Below, one piece after another: positions 1 to 6,552 of a stretch of DNA of 13,864 nt (within the stretch, counting starts at the first letter, position 1; every line of letters starts with the position of its first letter). The position numbers and the translations under genes are program-made. Origin of the DNA: CAYZJD01 sp964478455 (lineage in GTDB: Bacteria; Acidobacteriota; Terriglobia; Bryobacterales; Bryobacteraceae); the NCBI GenBank assembly GCA_964478455.1, contig CAYZJD010000087.1, positions 1-13,864 on the forward strand. Reading direction: 5' to 3'. The notes under the pieces were generated by a model. The model had not been told where the DNA came from. It saw only the letters and a program-made list of their open reading frames with translations, and did not search any database.

Positions 1-31
1 TCTGACCCCTTTTTACATGCGGGCTGTCCCC
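1..31 (-). repeat. Fragment of the AAAAGGGGTCAG repeat family at the window edge
   Basis: Read on the minus strand, the edge holds AAAAAGGGGTCAGA (14-1). It shares the 12-base core AAAAGGGGTCAG with both outer arms of the palindromic element at 7378-7533. It lies in frame inside the tail of the glycerate kinase, after that family's conserved C-terminal motif. Only one arm is visible, so whether it is a full palindromic element cannot be decided from this window. Confidence 0.5.
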
Positions 32-1346
32 GGTTTCCCACGAGGAGCAGCCGGATGTCCATCACGTTGGTGTTGGTAGGCCCGGTCTTCACCAGGTCGC
101 CCAACGGCTCGAAGAAATGGTAGGAGTCGCTATCGTCGAGGAACCGGCGTGCGTCAAGGCCGAGTTCCCTGGCTCGTCGCAAGGTGACGCCATCTGCTAC
201 CGCGCCGGCGGCGTCGGTCGGTCCGTCCGTGCCGTCGGTGCCACCGCTGAGAACCACTGTGTTCGCAAGCCCGTCGAGATCGATCGCGGCGGCCAGCGTG
301 AACTCCTGGTTCCGCCCGCCGAGTCCGCACCCGCGCAAGGTGACCGTCGTCTCGCCGCCCGAGATCACGCACGCGGGAGGCCGGAGCGGCCGCCCCGCCG
401 CAACGATCTCCCTGGCGACGGCGGCGTGAACCCGCGCCACCTCGCGCGTCTCCCCCTCGACGAACGTGGAAAGCACCATCGTGCGATAGCCGAGCCGGCG
501 CGCCTCCGCCGCCGCTTCATCCACGGCGAGCCGGTTGCTGCCGACAATCAGGTTCTGCACGCGGCTGAAAACGGCGTCGCCCGGTTTCGGCGTCTCGGGG
601 ATCTCGCCCGCGCAGCCCCGGCGAATCCGCTCGGCCACGGGTCGCGGCACGCGTTCCCCCAGCCGGTACTTGTCGAGGACCGATTGCGCCGCGGCAAACG
701 ACGAGGGGTCCGGCGCCGTCGGCCCCGAGCCGATCACGTCTAAATCGTCCCCGATCACGTCGGAAAGCAGCAGCGAAACCACCGTTGCCGGGGCAGCCAG
801 CCGCGCAAGCTGCCCGCCCTTAAGGGTCGAGATGTGCTTGCGGACGGCGTTGATTTCGTGAATGGTCGCGCCGCAGGCCAGCAGCAGGCGGGTGGTTTCC
901 TGCTTCTCCTTGAGGGTGACCGGAGGCGCCGGAGCGGGCATCAACGCCGACGCCCCGCCGGAAATGACGCACAGCACCAGGTCGTCTTCGCCGGCCTCCG
1001 CGGCCAGCGCGGCGATGCACCCCGCCCCTTCCACTCCTGCGGCATCGGGCACCGGGTGGCCGCATTCCACCAGTTCGACTCGGCCGAGGCGCGCCACATG
1101 GCCGTACTTGACGTTGACCACGCCCCCGGCGATGCGCCCCCCAAGCAACCGCTCCAAAGCCTGAGCCATCGCCGCTCCGGCTTTCCCTCCGCCCAGCACC
1201 AGCACCCGCCGGTAGCGGCCGAGGCGATAGCGCCGGCGGCCTGCGATCAGCGTCTCTCCTTCCAACCGCACGTGGCGCAGCACTGCCTTGGCGGGATCGG
1301 CCGCCGCCAGCGCCGCGCGATAGATCCGCAGCGCATCGCGGCGCAT
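1..1346 (-). CDS. gckA: Glycerate 2-kinase, type 2 (GckA/TtuD, MOFRL family), 3' end cut by window edge
   Basis: Phosphorylates D-glycerate with ATP, giving 2-phosphoglycerate, in the cytoplasm. I read 448 codons from ATG 1346 to base 1 without a stop. Seen in order: LGGGKAG at 51-57 (Lys55 fits the family's catalytic lysine), VISGGASAL near 128-135, SDVIGDDLDVIGSGPT at 195-210, GSNRLAVDEA at 269-278, and the C-terminal MOFRL part with SGGETT (329-334), GLGGRNQEF (341-349; Arg345 fits the second catalytic residue) and SGGTDGTDGPTDAAGA (367-382). The family's closing motif TGPTNTNVMDIRLLLVG is at 421-437, so the protein is almost complete. The last eleven codons run into a repeat fragment and the stop lies just outside. 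The start follows the aroK stop by 7 bases, with GAGGCGG before it, so the two are probably co-transcribed. Family assignment is very safe; the in vivo substrate is inferred. Confidence 0.93.
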   Translation of the reverse strand, partial: MRRDALRIYRAALAAADPAKAVLRHVRLEGETLIAGRRRYRLGRYRRVLVLGGGKAGAAMAQALERLLGGRIAGGVVNVKYGHVARLGRVELVECGHPVPDAAGVEGAGCIAALAAEAGEDDLVLCVISGGASALMPAPAPPVTLKEKQETTRLLLACGATIHEINAVRKHISTLKGGQLARLAAPATVVSLLLSDVIGDDLDVIGSGPTAPDPSSFAAAQSVLDKYRLGERVPRPVAERIRRGCAGEIPETPKPGDAVFSRVQNLIVGSNRLAVDEAAAEARRLGYRTMVLSTFVEGETREVARVHAAVAREIVAAGRPLRPPACVISGGETTVTLRGCGLGGRNQEFTLAAAIDLDGLANTVVLSGGTDGTDGPTDAAGAVADGVTLRRARELGLDARRFLDDSDSYHFFEPLGDLVKTGPTNTNVMDIRLLLVGNRGQPACKKGS

Positions 1347-1353
1347 AGCCGCC

Positions 1354-1881
1354 TCAGAAAAGCGGGAGCCTGAGGATCGCTTCGACGGCTTCGTCGGGGT
1401 TGTCACTGTGAATCGGGATATGGTAGTCGGCCCGGGCATAGCTCTCGCGCCGGGTGTAGTACAGGATTTCGAACTTGTGGGGGTCTCGCGCCAGCGGCCG
1501 GTGCGTCGCCTGCCCGGCCCGCTGCCTGATCAGCGCCAGCGGGCAATCGAGCCAGACGGTGACCCCGTTTTCTTCCAGAAGCTCGTAGTTCGCGTGCCGG
1601 ATGAAGGCGCCGCCTCCGAGCGCCACCACCATCGGGTGCCCGGTTTGCACCATCCGAACCCGCTTGCGAATGGCTTCGGTTTCGAGATCCCGAAACGCCT
1701 CTTCGCCCCGGCTGTCAAAGATGTCGGCGATCGACATCTTTTGCTCCGCCTCGATGTCGGAATCGATGTCGGCGAATCCCCACCCTAACCGGTCGGCCAG
1801 ACGCTGTCCGATCATGGTCTTGCCGCACGCCATGAATCCGACCAAGTAGACCCCGGGAGTGCGCTTGAGTTTGAGGATCAT
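1354..1881 (-). CDS. aroK: Shikimate kinase
   Basis: Phosphorylates shikimate at the 3-hydroxyl with ATP, the fifth step of the shikimate pathway to chorismate. 175 residues, normal for the family. Seen: P-loop GFMACGKT at 15-22; shikimate-binding DIDSDIE at 38-44; RGEEAFRDLE at 58-67 with Arg64; the glycine triplet ALGGGAF at 87-93; lid region with HRPL (Arg128) at 127-130; and TRRESYARAD at 143-152, matching the family's R-x3-Y-x3-A substrate/nucleotide arginine motif. I chose ATG 1881, which leaves 14 residues before the P-loop; the frame stays open upstream to about 2082 but that stretch has low-complexity, unfamilylike sequence and overlaps the divergent HAD promoter. No clear Shine-Dalgarno precedes this ATG. 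A TATTAT/TAGTAT sequence on the minus strand near 1984-1993 could serve as its -10 (inference). Glycerate kinase follows 7 bases downstream. Confidence 0.95.
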   Translation of the reverse strand: MILKLKRTPGVYLVGFMACGKTMIGQRLADRLGWGFADIDSDIEAEQKMSIADIFDSRGEEAFRDLETEAIRKRVRMVQTGHPMVVALGGGAFIRHANYELLEENGVTVWLDCPLALIRQRAGQATHRPLARDPHKFEILYYTRRESYARADYHIPIHSDNPDEAVEAILRLPLF

Positions 1882-1957
1882 CGCGTTTGCATGGCCGGCC
1901 GGAACCGCTTCGCCGGCCTCCGACCTTGGATTCACCTCAGCGCCCGGCGCAGGCTGT

Positions 1958-1987
1958 TTGCCCGCCCCGGAACGCGGCAGCCATAAT
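1958..1987 (+). promoter_or_regulatory. Promoter of the HAD gene, probably leaderless
   Basis: TTGCCC at 1958-1963 and CATAAT at 1982-1987 are 18 bases apart. The -10 ends only 6 bases before ATG 1994, so transcription would start at the A of the start codon. No Shine-Dalgarno lies between. On the opposite strand the same bases read GATAGTATTATG, so a divergent -10 for aroK may overlap here. Confidence 0.6.
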
Positions 1988-1993
1988 ACTATC

Positions 1994-2713
1994 ATGCAGG
2001 GGGATCTGGTACCGCTCTTGCTTCGCATCGCGCGGCAACACCTCCTGATCGACGCCGACGACACGCTTTGGGAAAACAACATCTTCTTCGAGCGCGCGTT
2101 CGAGGAGTTCGTCGAGTTCCTCGATCACTCGTGCCTGTCCGCCGCCGAAATCCGCGCCATCCTGGACGAGATCGAGATCGCCAACAACAAGATCCACGGC
2201 TACGGCTCGGTTAACTTCGCCCGCAACCTTCGCCAGTGCTACCAGCGGCTGGCCGAGCGGGAGATCCGGGCGGAAGACCTCGACCAGGTGATCTCCTTCG
2301 GCGAACGGCTCCTCGATCACCCAATGGAAGTCATCGACGGCGTCGAAGACACCCTGTGCTACCTTGCCGACTGGCACGACCTGGTTCTGTTCACCAAGGG
2401 CCATCCCGACGAGCAAAAGCTCAAACTCGACCGCTCCGGCCTCGCCCCGTTCTTTCGAAGGACCCTGATTGTCAAGGAGAAGGACACGCCCACCTACCGC
2501 TCACTGGTGGGCGAGCTGGGCGTCGATCCCTCGCGCACCTGGATGATCGGCAACTCCCCCAAGTCCGACGTGAATCCCGCGCTCGAAGCCGGCCTCAACG
2601 CAGTCTTCATCCCCCACGCCCACACCTGGACGCTGGAGCGCGAGCAGGTCCGTCCGGTGGACGGCCGCCTGCTGGTCCTCGACCGCTTCTCCGACCTCCG
2701 GGAGCACTTCTAG
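1994..2713 (+). CDS. HAD-superfamily hydrolase (predicted phosphatase)
   Basis: Cytoplasmic 239-residue member of the haloacid dehalogenase superfamily, which mostly hydrolyses phosphate esters through a phospho-aspartate. Seen: motif I LLIDADDTLW at 17-26 (nucleophile Asp20, acid/base Asp22); motif II LVLFTKG with Thr134; motif III Lys161 in VKEKD; motif IV MIGNSPKSDVNPALEAG at 184-200, with Asp192 as the metal ligand. The helical segment between motifs I and II (about 27-115) is a C1-type cap. The frame is open from 1859, but ATG 1994 is chosen because a good promoter ends 6 bases before it and upstream residues do not look conserved. It is divergent from aroK and followed after about 80 bases by tryptophanase, which has its own -10. 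Substrate unknown; nothing in the neighbours fixes it. Confidence 0.88.
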   Translation: MQGDLVPLLLRIARQHLLIDADDTLWENNIFFERAFEEFVEFLDHSCLSAAEIRAILDEIEIANNKIHGYGSVNFARNLRQCYQRLAEREIRAEDLDQVISFGERLLDHPMEVIDGVEDTLCYLADWHDLVLFTKGHPDEQKLKLDRSGLAPFFRRTLIVKEKDTPTYRSLVGELGVDPSRTWMIGNSPKSDVNPALEAGLNAVFIPHAHTWTLEREQVRPVDGRLLVLDRFSDLREHF

Positions 2714-2776
2714 GCGCCTGTTTCCATTGCTCGCTATGCGCGCCGGGAACTCTCGGGCTGCTTCGCCTCCGCCCGG

Positions 2777-2785
2777 TGTTACACT
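2777..2785 (+). promoter_or_regulatory. Extended -10 promoter of tryptophanase, probably leaderless
   Basis: TG-T-TACACT: TG at 2777-2778, one spacer base, then TACACT at 2780-2785, an extended -10 pattern. It ends 7 bases before the GTG start at 2793. No convincing -35 (about 2757-2762 reads GCTGCT), which an extended -10 can tolerate. No Shine-Dalgarno is present. Confidence 0.5.
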
Positions 2786-2792
2786 CCCTGCT

Positions 2793-4145
2793 GTGAAGAC
2801 CATCATCGAGCCGTTCCGCATCAAGAGCGTCGAGCCGTTGCGACAGACCACCCGTGAAGAGCGCGAGCGGTTTCTCGAGCAGGCCGGATACAACCTCTTC
2901 CTCATCGAGGCCAAGAACATCCTCATCGATTTGCTCACCGACTCCGGTACCAGCGCGATGTCCACCGAGCAGTGGGCGGCCGTGATGCGCGGCGACGAAT
3001 CCTACGCCGGCAGCGAGAGCTTCTTCCGAATGAAGGCGGTCGTGGAAGACCTCACCGGGTTCCGGCACGTGATCCCCACTCACCAGGGCCGCGCCGCCGA
3101 GCGCATCCTGTTCAGCGTGATGTGCAAGCCCGGGCAGACCGTCCCCAACAACACTCACTTCGACACGACGCGCGCCAACATCGAGTTCACCGGCGCGAAG
3201 GCGGTGGACCTCCCGCTGCCCGAGGCCGAAGACACGCAGCTAAGTCATCCGTTCAAGGGCAACATGGACGTTGCGGCGCTCGAGAGGCTCATCGAGAGGG
3301 AAGGCGCCGGAACGATTCCGCTGGTCATGCTGACCGTCACCGACAACTCGGGCGGCGGCCAGCCGGTCTCCATGGAGAACATCGAGGCGGTGCGCCAAGT
3401 TGCGTCAAAACATGGCATTCCCTTGTATCTCGATGCCTGCCGCTTCGCCGAGAACGCCTGGTTCATCGAGCAGCGCGAGCCCGGCTACGCCGGCTGGACG
3501 CCGAAGCAGATCGCTCAGAAGATGTTCCGGCTGGCCGATGGCTGCACGTTCTCGGCAAAAAAGGACGCCTTCGCCAACATCGGCGGCTTCTTGTGCACGA
3601 ACGACGGCCGCCTCGCCGAGCAGGAGACACAATTGCTCATCCTGACCGAAGGCTTTCCGACATACGGCGGTCTTGCCGGCAGAGACCTGGAGGCGATCGC
3701 CGTCGGCCTCAGGGAGGTGCTGGACCCGGACTATCTCCGCTACCGCATCACCTCAACTGCTTACCTCGGGCGGCACATCGCCGATCGCGGCGTGCCGATC
3801 GTCGAGCCGCCCGGAGGGCATGCCATCTACATCGATGCCGGCCGCATGCTGCCTCACATCCCGCGCCAGCAGTTTCCGGGCCAGGCGCTGGCGGTCGAGC
3901 TGTATCGCCACGCCGGGATCCGCTCGGTAGAGATCGGATCGCTCATGTTCGGCGACAAAGCGCACCACGAACTGCTCCGCCTGGCGATCCCGCGCCGCGT
4001 CTACACGCAGAGCCACATCGATTACGTGGTCGAGGCCATCCTCGAAGTCAACGAACGCAAGCACGAGCTGCGTGGCCTGGAAATCGCCTGGGAACCGAAG
4101 TTCCTGCGGCACTTCTCATGTCGCCTGCGACCAGTGCAGGCCTGA
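2793..4145 (+). CDS. tnaA: Tryptophanase (L-tryptophan indole-lyase)
   Basis: PLP-dependent beta-eliminating lyase (fold type I) that splits L-tryptophan into indole, pyruvate and ammonia in the cytoplasm. 450 residues, full family length. Seen: EPFRIKSVEPL at 6-16; YAGSESF from Tyr71; PTHQGRAAE at 95-103; Asp214 and Arg217 in LDACRFAE (cofactor and active-site contacts); Schiff-base Lys257 in SAKKDAFANIGGF; SVEIGSL at 378-384; LRHFS at 438-442. Three positions separate tryptophanase from tyrosine phenol-lyase: Asp124 in HFDTTR (phenol-lyase has Thr), Ile381 (phenol-lyase has Arg381) and His440 in LRHF (phenol-lyase has Phe). All three are tryptophanase-like. The start is GTG 2793, giving the family N-terminus; upstream codons in this frame are promoter. 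No TnaC-like leader peptide or permease is visible, so E. coli-style tryptophan induction is not supported here. It converges on the small secreted gene at 4217-4636. Confidence 0.93.
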   Translation: MKTIIEPFRIKSVEPLRQTTREERERFLEQAGYNLFLIEAKNILIDLLTDSGTSAMSTEQWAAVMRGDESYAGSESFFRMKAVVEDLTGFRHVIPTHQGRAAERILFSVMCKPGQTVPNNTHFDTTRANIEFTGAKAVDLPLPEAEDTQLSHPFKGNMDVAALERLIEREGAGTIPLVMLTVTDNSGGGQPVSMENIEAVRQVASKHGIPLYLDACRFAENAWFIEQREPGYAGWTPKQIAQKMFRLADGCTFSAKKDAFANIGGFLCTNDGRLAEQETQLLILTEGFPTYGGLAGRDLEAIAVGLREVLDPDYLRYRITSTAYLGRHIADRGVPIVEPPGGHAIYIDAGRMLPHIPRQQFPGQALAVELYRHAGIRSVEIGSLMFGDKAHHELLRLAIPRRVYTQSHIDYVVEAILEVNERKHELRGLEIAWEPKFLRHFSCRLRPVQA

Positions 4146-4161
4146 GCCCGCAACGGCGCGC

Positions 4162-4194
4162 GGGGCGCCGGCCTAAGGCCGTAGCCGGCGCCCC
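4162..4194. terminator. GC-rich hairpin between convergent genes
   Basis: Perfect 11-bp inverted repeat, GGGGCGCCGGC (4162-4172) and GCCGGCGCCCC (4184-4194), with an 11-base loop. It begins 16 bases after the tryptophanase stop and ends 22 bases before the stop of the convergent gene. There is no T-run on either side, so it is either a mRNA-end stabiliser or a terminator of the non-canonical type. Confidence 0.5.
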
Positions 4195-4216
4195 ACCGGC
4201 TGCCAGCGCTCGCGGA

Positions 4217-4636
4217 CTACCGCGCAACCATCGCAACAGCCTCAGTCGGGCCCCGTCGCGATATCTCGCTCTCGAACGCCGACTTTGGCAGCTCAGAACC
4301 GTATTCGCTGCCCGCGACCCATATCCGCGCCAGGAAGTTCTTGCTGCCGTAACGGCGAAAGACGAGCTGGCTGCGGTCCGGAACACGGCCCGCATGGACT
4401 TTATTCGCGATCCTGAACTGGCCGACCTTCCAATCGAGGCTTCGAATCAGCACGGTGCCGCGGGGCGCGTCCTGCCGCACGGTGTACTGCCCCGCCGGCA
4501 GCGTCTGGTCGCCGACGACGAAGTCAAATGGCACGTCCCACACCGGTCTTGGTCCGGCCGGAGCCTGTGCCTGAAGGGCGGGGGCCGTGATCAGCGCCGC
4601 CGCCAGAAGAGACAAGGTGATCAACTTCGACTTCAT
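4217..4636 (-). CDS. Small secreted protein of unknown function
   Basis: 139 residues with an N-terminal Sec signal peptide: Lys2/Lys4, hydrophobic core LITLSLLAAALIT, likely cleavage after ALQAQA near residue 25. The mature part is beta-rich and has no cysteine. It contains VPFDFVVGDQTLPAGQYTV (35-53) and YGSKNFLARIWVAG (96-109). In my recollection this resembles a family of short exported proteins that occurs in many copies in Acidobacteria; function unknown and not checked by search. The start ATG 4636 is fixed by a full AGGAGG (4645-4650 on the complement) 8 bases upstream. A perfect hairpin (4666-4685) and a strong terminator (4721-4769) lie upstream on the same strand, so expression from an upstream gene is unlikely; I did not see a clear -35/-10 in the remaining space. 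Confidence 0.8.
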   Translation of the reverse strand: MKSKLITLSLLAAALITAPALQAQAPAGPRPVWDVPFDFVVGDQTLPAGQYTVRQDAPRGTVLIRSLDWKVGQFRIANKVHAGRVPDRSQLVFRRYGSKNFLARIWVAGSEYGSELPKSAFESEISRRGPTEAVAMVAR

Positions 4637-4644
4637 GAGTCGTT

Positions 4645-4650
4645 CCTCCT
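4645..4650 (-). promoter_or_regulatory. Consensus Shine-Dalgarno of the small secreted gene
   Basis: AGGAGG on the minus strand within AAAGGAGGAACGACTC, 8 bases before ATG 4636. It decides the start. Confidence 0.85.
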
Positions 4651-4665
4651 TTCGAAAACCCGCAG

Positions 4666-4685
4666 GGAAGCCCGCTGGGGCTTCC
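4666..4685 (-). other. Leader hairpin upstream of the small secreted gene
   Basis: Perfect 8-bp stem, GGAAGCCC and GGGCTTCC, with a 4-base loop, 15 bases upstream of the AGGAGG of the gene at 4217-4636 and about 35 bases downstream of the terminator at 4721-4769. It could stabilise the 5' end of the mRNA or belong to a regulated leader. No known riboswitch motif is recognised. Confidence 0.4.
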
Positions 4686-4720
4686 GCAAACGACGGCCAC
4701 GCCTTCCCCAGACGCGCCGG

Positions 4721-4769
4721 AAGAAAACAAAAAGGCCGCCGCCGCGGGTTGGGACCCGCGACTGCGGCC
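4721..4769 (-). terminator. Strong intrinsic terminator of the 68-residue gene
   Basis: Read on the minus strand: GGCCGC (4769-4764), then a 7-bp stem CGCGGGT/ACCCGCG (4760-4754 with 4749-4743) closing a 4-base loop, then GCGGCC (4739-4734), followed by TTTTTGTTTT. Long GC stem plus T-run is the textbook rho-independent form. It ends transcription coming from the small gene at 4805-5011. Confidence 0.88.
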
Positions 4770-4804
4770 TCCGGTATGTTCCGGTCAGCCGGAAATGCTT
4801 CGGT

Positions 4805-5011
4805 CTATTCGACGAACCTGACTTTCTTTCGCGTCTCCTCGGCCAGAACGGGCAGTCCGTCCTGAATGCGCAGTCGTTCGATATCTCCGAACCGCAAGTC
4901 CTCGCAGTAGCGGATGAATGCCAGCCAAGCGGGATGCAGCACGACCCCCAGCCTTCTCGCCGGCCCAGGCTCCTGTCGCATCACGCCGGCCGTCTCGCCC
5001 TTCTGGCTCAT
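4805..5011 (-). CDS. Small conserved-looking protein of unknown function, 68 residues
   Basis: I do not recognise a named family. Residues 21-67 look like a real compact domain: hydrophobic start LGVVLHPAW (21-29), amphipathic FIRYCEDLRFGDIERL (32-47), then IQDGLPVLAEETRKKVRF (49-66). The N-terminal 20 residues are polar and probably disordered. There is no signal peptide or membrane segment. Reasons to call it a gene: a strong terminator lies 35 bases after its stop on the same strand, and it begins divergently from the glycoside-hydrolase-like gene with a TATACA -10-like box about 26 bases upstream. ATG 5011 is preferred; an in-frame ATG at 4981 or TTG at 5071 are alternatives, and none has a good Shine-Dalgarno. 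A role in nucleic-acid or protein binding is possible but unsupported. Confidence 0.65.
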   Translation of the reverse strand: MSQKGETAGVMRQEPGPARRLGVVLHPAWLAFIRYCEDLRFGDIERLRIQDGLPVLAEETRKKVRFVE

Positions 5012-5028
5012 TTCGGCCGTCGTTGCTC

Positions 5029-5043
5029 TACAAGCTTGTATAC
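5029..5043. promoter_or_regulatory. Operator-like palindrome in the divergent promoter region
   Basis: TACAAGCTTGTA at 5029-5040 is a perfect 12-bp palindrome, abutting GTATAC (5038-5043). It overlaps the TATACA box (5037-5042 complement) placed before the minus-strand 68-residue gene. A smaller inverted repeat, GCAGC-AC-GCTGC, is at 5044-5055. Regulator binding is inference. Confidence 0.35.
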
Positions 5044-5099
5044 GCAGCACGCTGCGATTTGGTTCGTTCAAGCGGAAGCCGGCTCTTCGATCACGCGGC

Positions 5100-5105
5100 T
5101 ATAAT
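5100..5105 (+). promoter_or_regulatory. Consensus -10 of the glycoside-hydrolase-like gene, probably leaderless
   Basis: TATAAT at 5100-5105 ends 6 bases before ATG 5112. No good -35 lies at the usual distance and there is no Shine-Dalgarno. The predicted transcription start is the A of ATG. Confidence 0.55.
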
Positions 5106-5111
5106 CTGCCT

Positions 5112-6512
5112 ATGTCCCACTGGCTCAAGGTACTTCTGAGTTTCCTGTTGACGTGCTTCTCTTCGGCAGCCCAGCGCACTCCGGCGACAGGTCCTCTTCG
5201 GGTGCTCGGATCCAATCCCCGCTGGTTCACCGACGGCTCGGGCAAAGCTGTCTACCTCACCGGCTCGCACACCTGGCAGAACTTGCAGGATTCGGGCTTG
5301 CTCCGCCGGGACGACCGCGATCCGCCGGATGCCTTCGACTACAACGGCTATCTCGACTTCCTCGAACGGCACAACCACAACTTCTTTCGCCTGTGGAGGT
5401 GGGAGACGCCGAAGTGGTCCGACAAGTTCGACGGCAAGGTGAAGTACTGCCGGCCCCACCCGTGGATGCGCACCGGTCCCGGCGAGGCCAAGGACGCCAA
5501 GCCGAAGTTCGATCTGACGAAGTTCGATCCGGAGTACTTCGGCCGCCTGCGCACTCGGGTGATGGCGGCGCGCGATCGTGGAATGTATGCAACCGTGATG
5601 CTGTTCGAAGGCTGGGAACTCCAGTTCACCGATGCCTGGAACTACCACCCGTTCCAACGCGACAACAACGTGAACGGAATCGAAGGGGATGCGAACGGCG
5701 ATGGCCAGGGCACCGAATACAACACGCTCCAGCCGGACGACATGGGCAGGCGTGTCCTGGAGCTGCAACTGGCGTACGTGCGCCAGGTGATCGACACGGT
5801 GAACGACCTCGACAACGTGCTCTACGAAATCTGCAACGAGGCCCTGCCGGAATCCACCGACTGGCAATACTACTTGATCCGCTACGTCAAGCATTACGAG
5901 AAAGGAAAGCCCAAGCAGCACCCCGTCGGCATGACCTTTCAGTACCGCGGCGGAACCAACCGGACGCTTTACGACAGCCCGGCGGATTGGATCTCACCCA
6001 ATCCGGGTGAGCCAGGTGAAGACTACCGGGAGAACCCGCCGGCGTCGCGCACCACGAAGGTCGTCGTCAACGACACCGACCACTTGTGGGGGCATACCGG
6101 AGGCGACAGCGTGTGGGTGTGGAAGAGTTTCACCCGCGGTTTGAATGTTCTGTTCATGGAGGAGTTGCTGCCCTCACCTACCTGGCAGGATTCGGCGCGC
6201 GTCGCCATGGGGCAGACGCGACGTTACGCCGAGAAGATGAACCTGGCGGCAATGGTCCCTGCCGGCGAACTTGCCGCTACCGGATACTGCCTCGCTAACC
6301 GCGGCGAGGAGTACCTGGTGTTCCAGCCCGGCAACAAGGGTGAGTTCACGCTGAACCTGACGGAAGCGAGCGGCGCGCTCTCTGTCGAGTGGCTCAACGT
6401 GAACACCGGCGGCGCGATGCCCGGCAAACCCGTTTCCGGCGGCGCGCCACGGACCTTCACCACGCCGTTCCCCGGCCCGGCTGCTCTCTATTTGAAACGT
6501 ACGCGCGAGTAG
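5112..6512 (+). CDS. Secreted glycoside-hydrolase-like enzyme (TIM barrel plus C-terminal beta domain)
   Basis: 466 residues, exported: signal peptide at 1-20 (WLKVLLSFLLTCFSSAA). The opening NPRWFTDGSGKAVYLTGSHTW (35-55) is typical of cellulase-like and apiosidase-like barrels. Residues 75-370 fit a clan-A type barrel: FFRLWRWE at 91-98, ATVMLFEGWEL at 160-170, and LYEICNEA at 237-244 with Glu243 as the probable acid/base. KVVVNDTDHLWG at 316-327 is a likely active-site strand; which acidic residue acts as nucleophile I cannot tell. GDANGDGQGTE at 192-202 resembles a calcium-binding loop. The last 80 residues (from about 387, ATGYCLANRGEEYLVFQPG) resemble the beta-sandwich found after such barrels (putative collagen-binding domain of DUF4038-type proteins). 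ATG 5112 is chosen over upstream in-frame codons because it starts the signal peptide directly after the -10. The likely role is degradation of a plant or microbial polysaccharide outside the cytoplasm; substrate unknown. Confidence 0.82.
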   Translation: MSHWLKVLLSFLLTCFSSAAQRTPATGPLRVLGSNPRWFTDGSGKAVYLTGSHTWQNLQDSGLLRRDDRDPPDAFDYNGYLDFLERHNHNFFRLWRWETPKWSDKFDGKVKYCRPHPWMRTGPGEAKDAKPKFDLTKFDPEYFGRLRTRVMAARDRGMYATVMLFEGWELQFTDAWNYHPFQRDNNVNGIEGDANGDGQGTEYNTLQPDDMGRRVLELQLAYVRQVIDTVNDLDNVLYEICNEALPESTDWQYYLIRYVKHYEKGKPKQHPVGMTFQYRGGTNRTLYDSPADWISPNPGEPGEDYRENPPASRTTKVVVNDTDHLWGHTGGDSVWVWKSFTRGLNVLFMEELLPSPTWQDSARVAMGQTRRYAEKMNLAAMVPAGELAATGYCLANRGEEYLVFQPGNKGEFTLNLTEASGALSVEWLNVNTGGAMPGKPVSGGAPRTFTTPFPGPAALYLKRTRE

Positions 6513-6552
6513 CTGCTCGGCGCGCACCCCTGTTTTGGCCGCCGGCATGGTG

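Noticed and set aside
117..743. A plus-strand 208-codon frame and smaller frames opposite the glycerate kinase
   Set aside because: The minus-strand frame from 1346 to the edge carries all glycerate kinase motifs without interruption, so these are shadows.
2793..4145. Tyrosine phenol-lyase
   Set aside because: Position 124 is Asp, 381 is Ile and the LRHF motif has His; tyrosine phenol-lyase has Thr, Arg and Phe at these places.
2972..5104. A 710-codon open frame on the plus strand crossing tryptophanase and the genes beyond
   Set aside because: It is Arg/Pro/Gly-rich shadow sequence in another frame of tryptophanase, runs antisense through two supported minus-strand genes and a terminator, and shows no domain.
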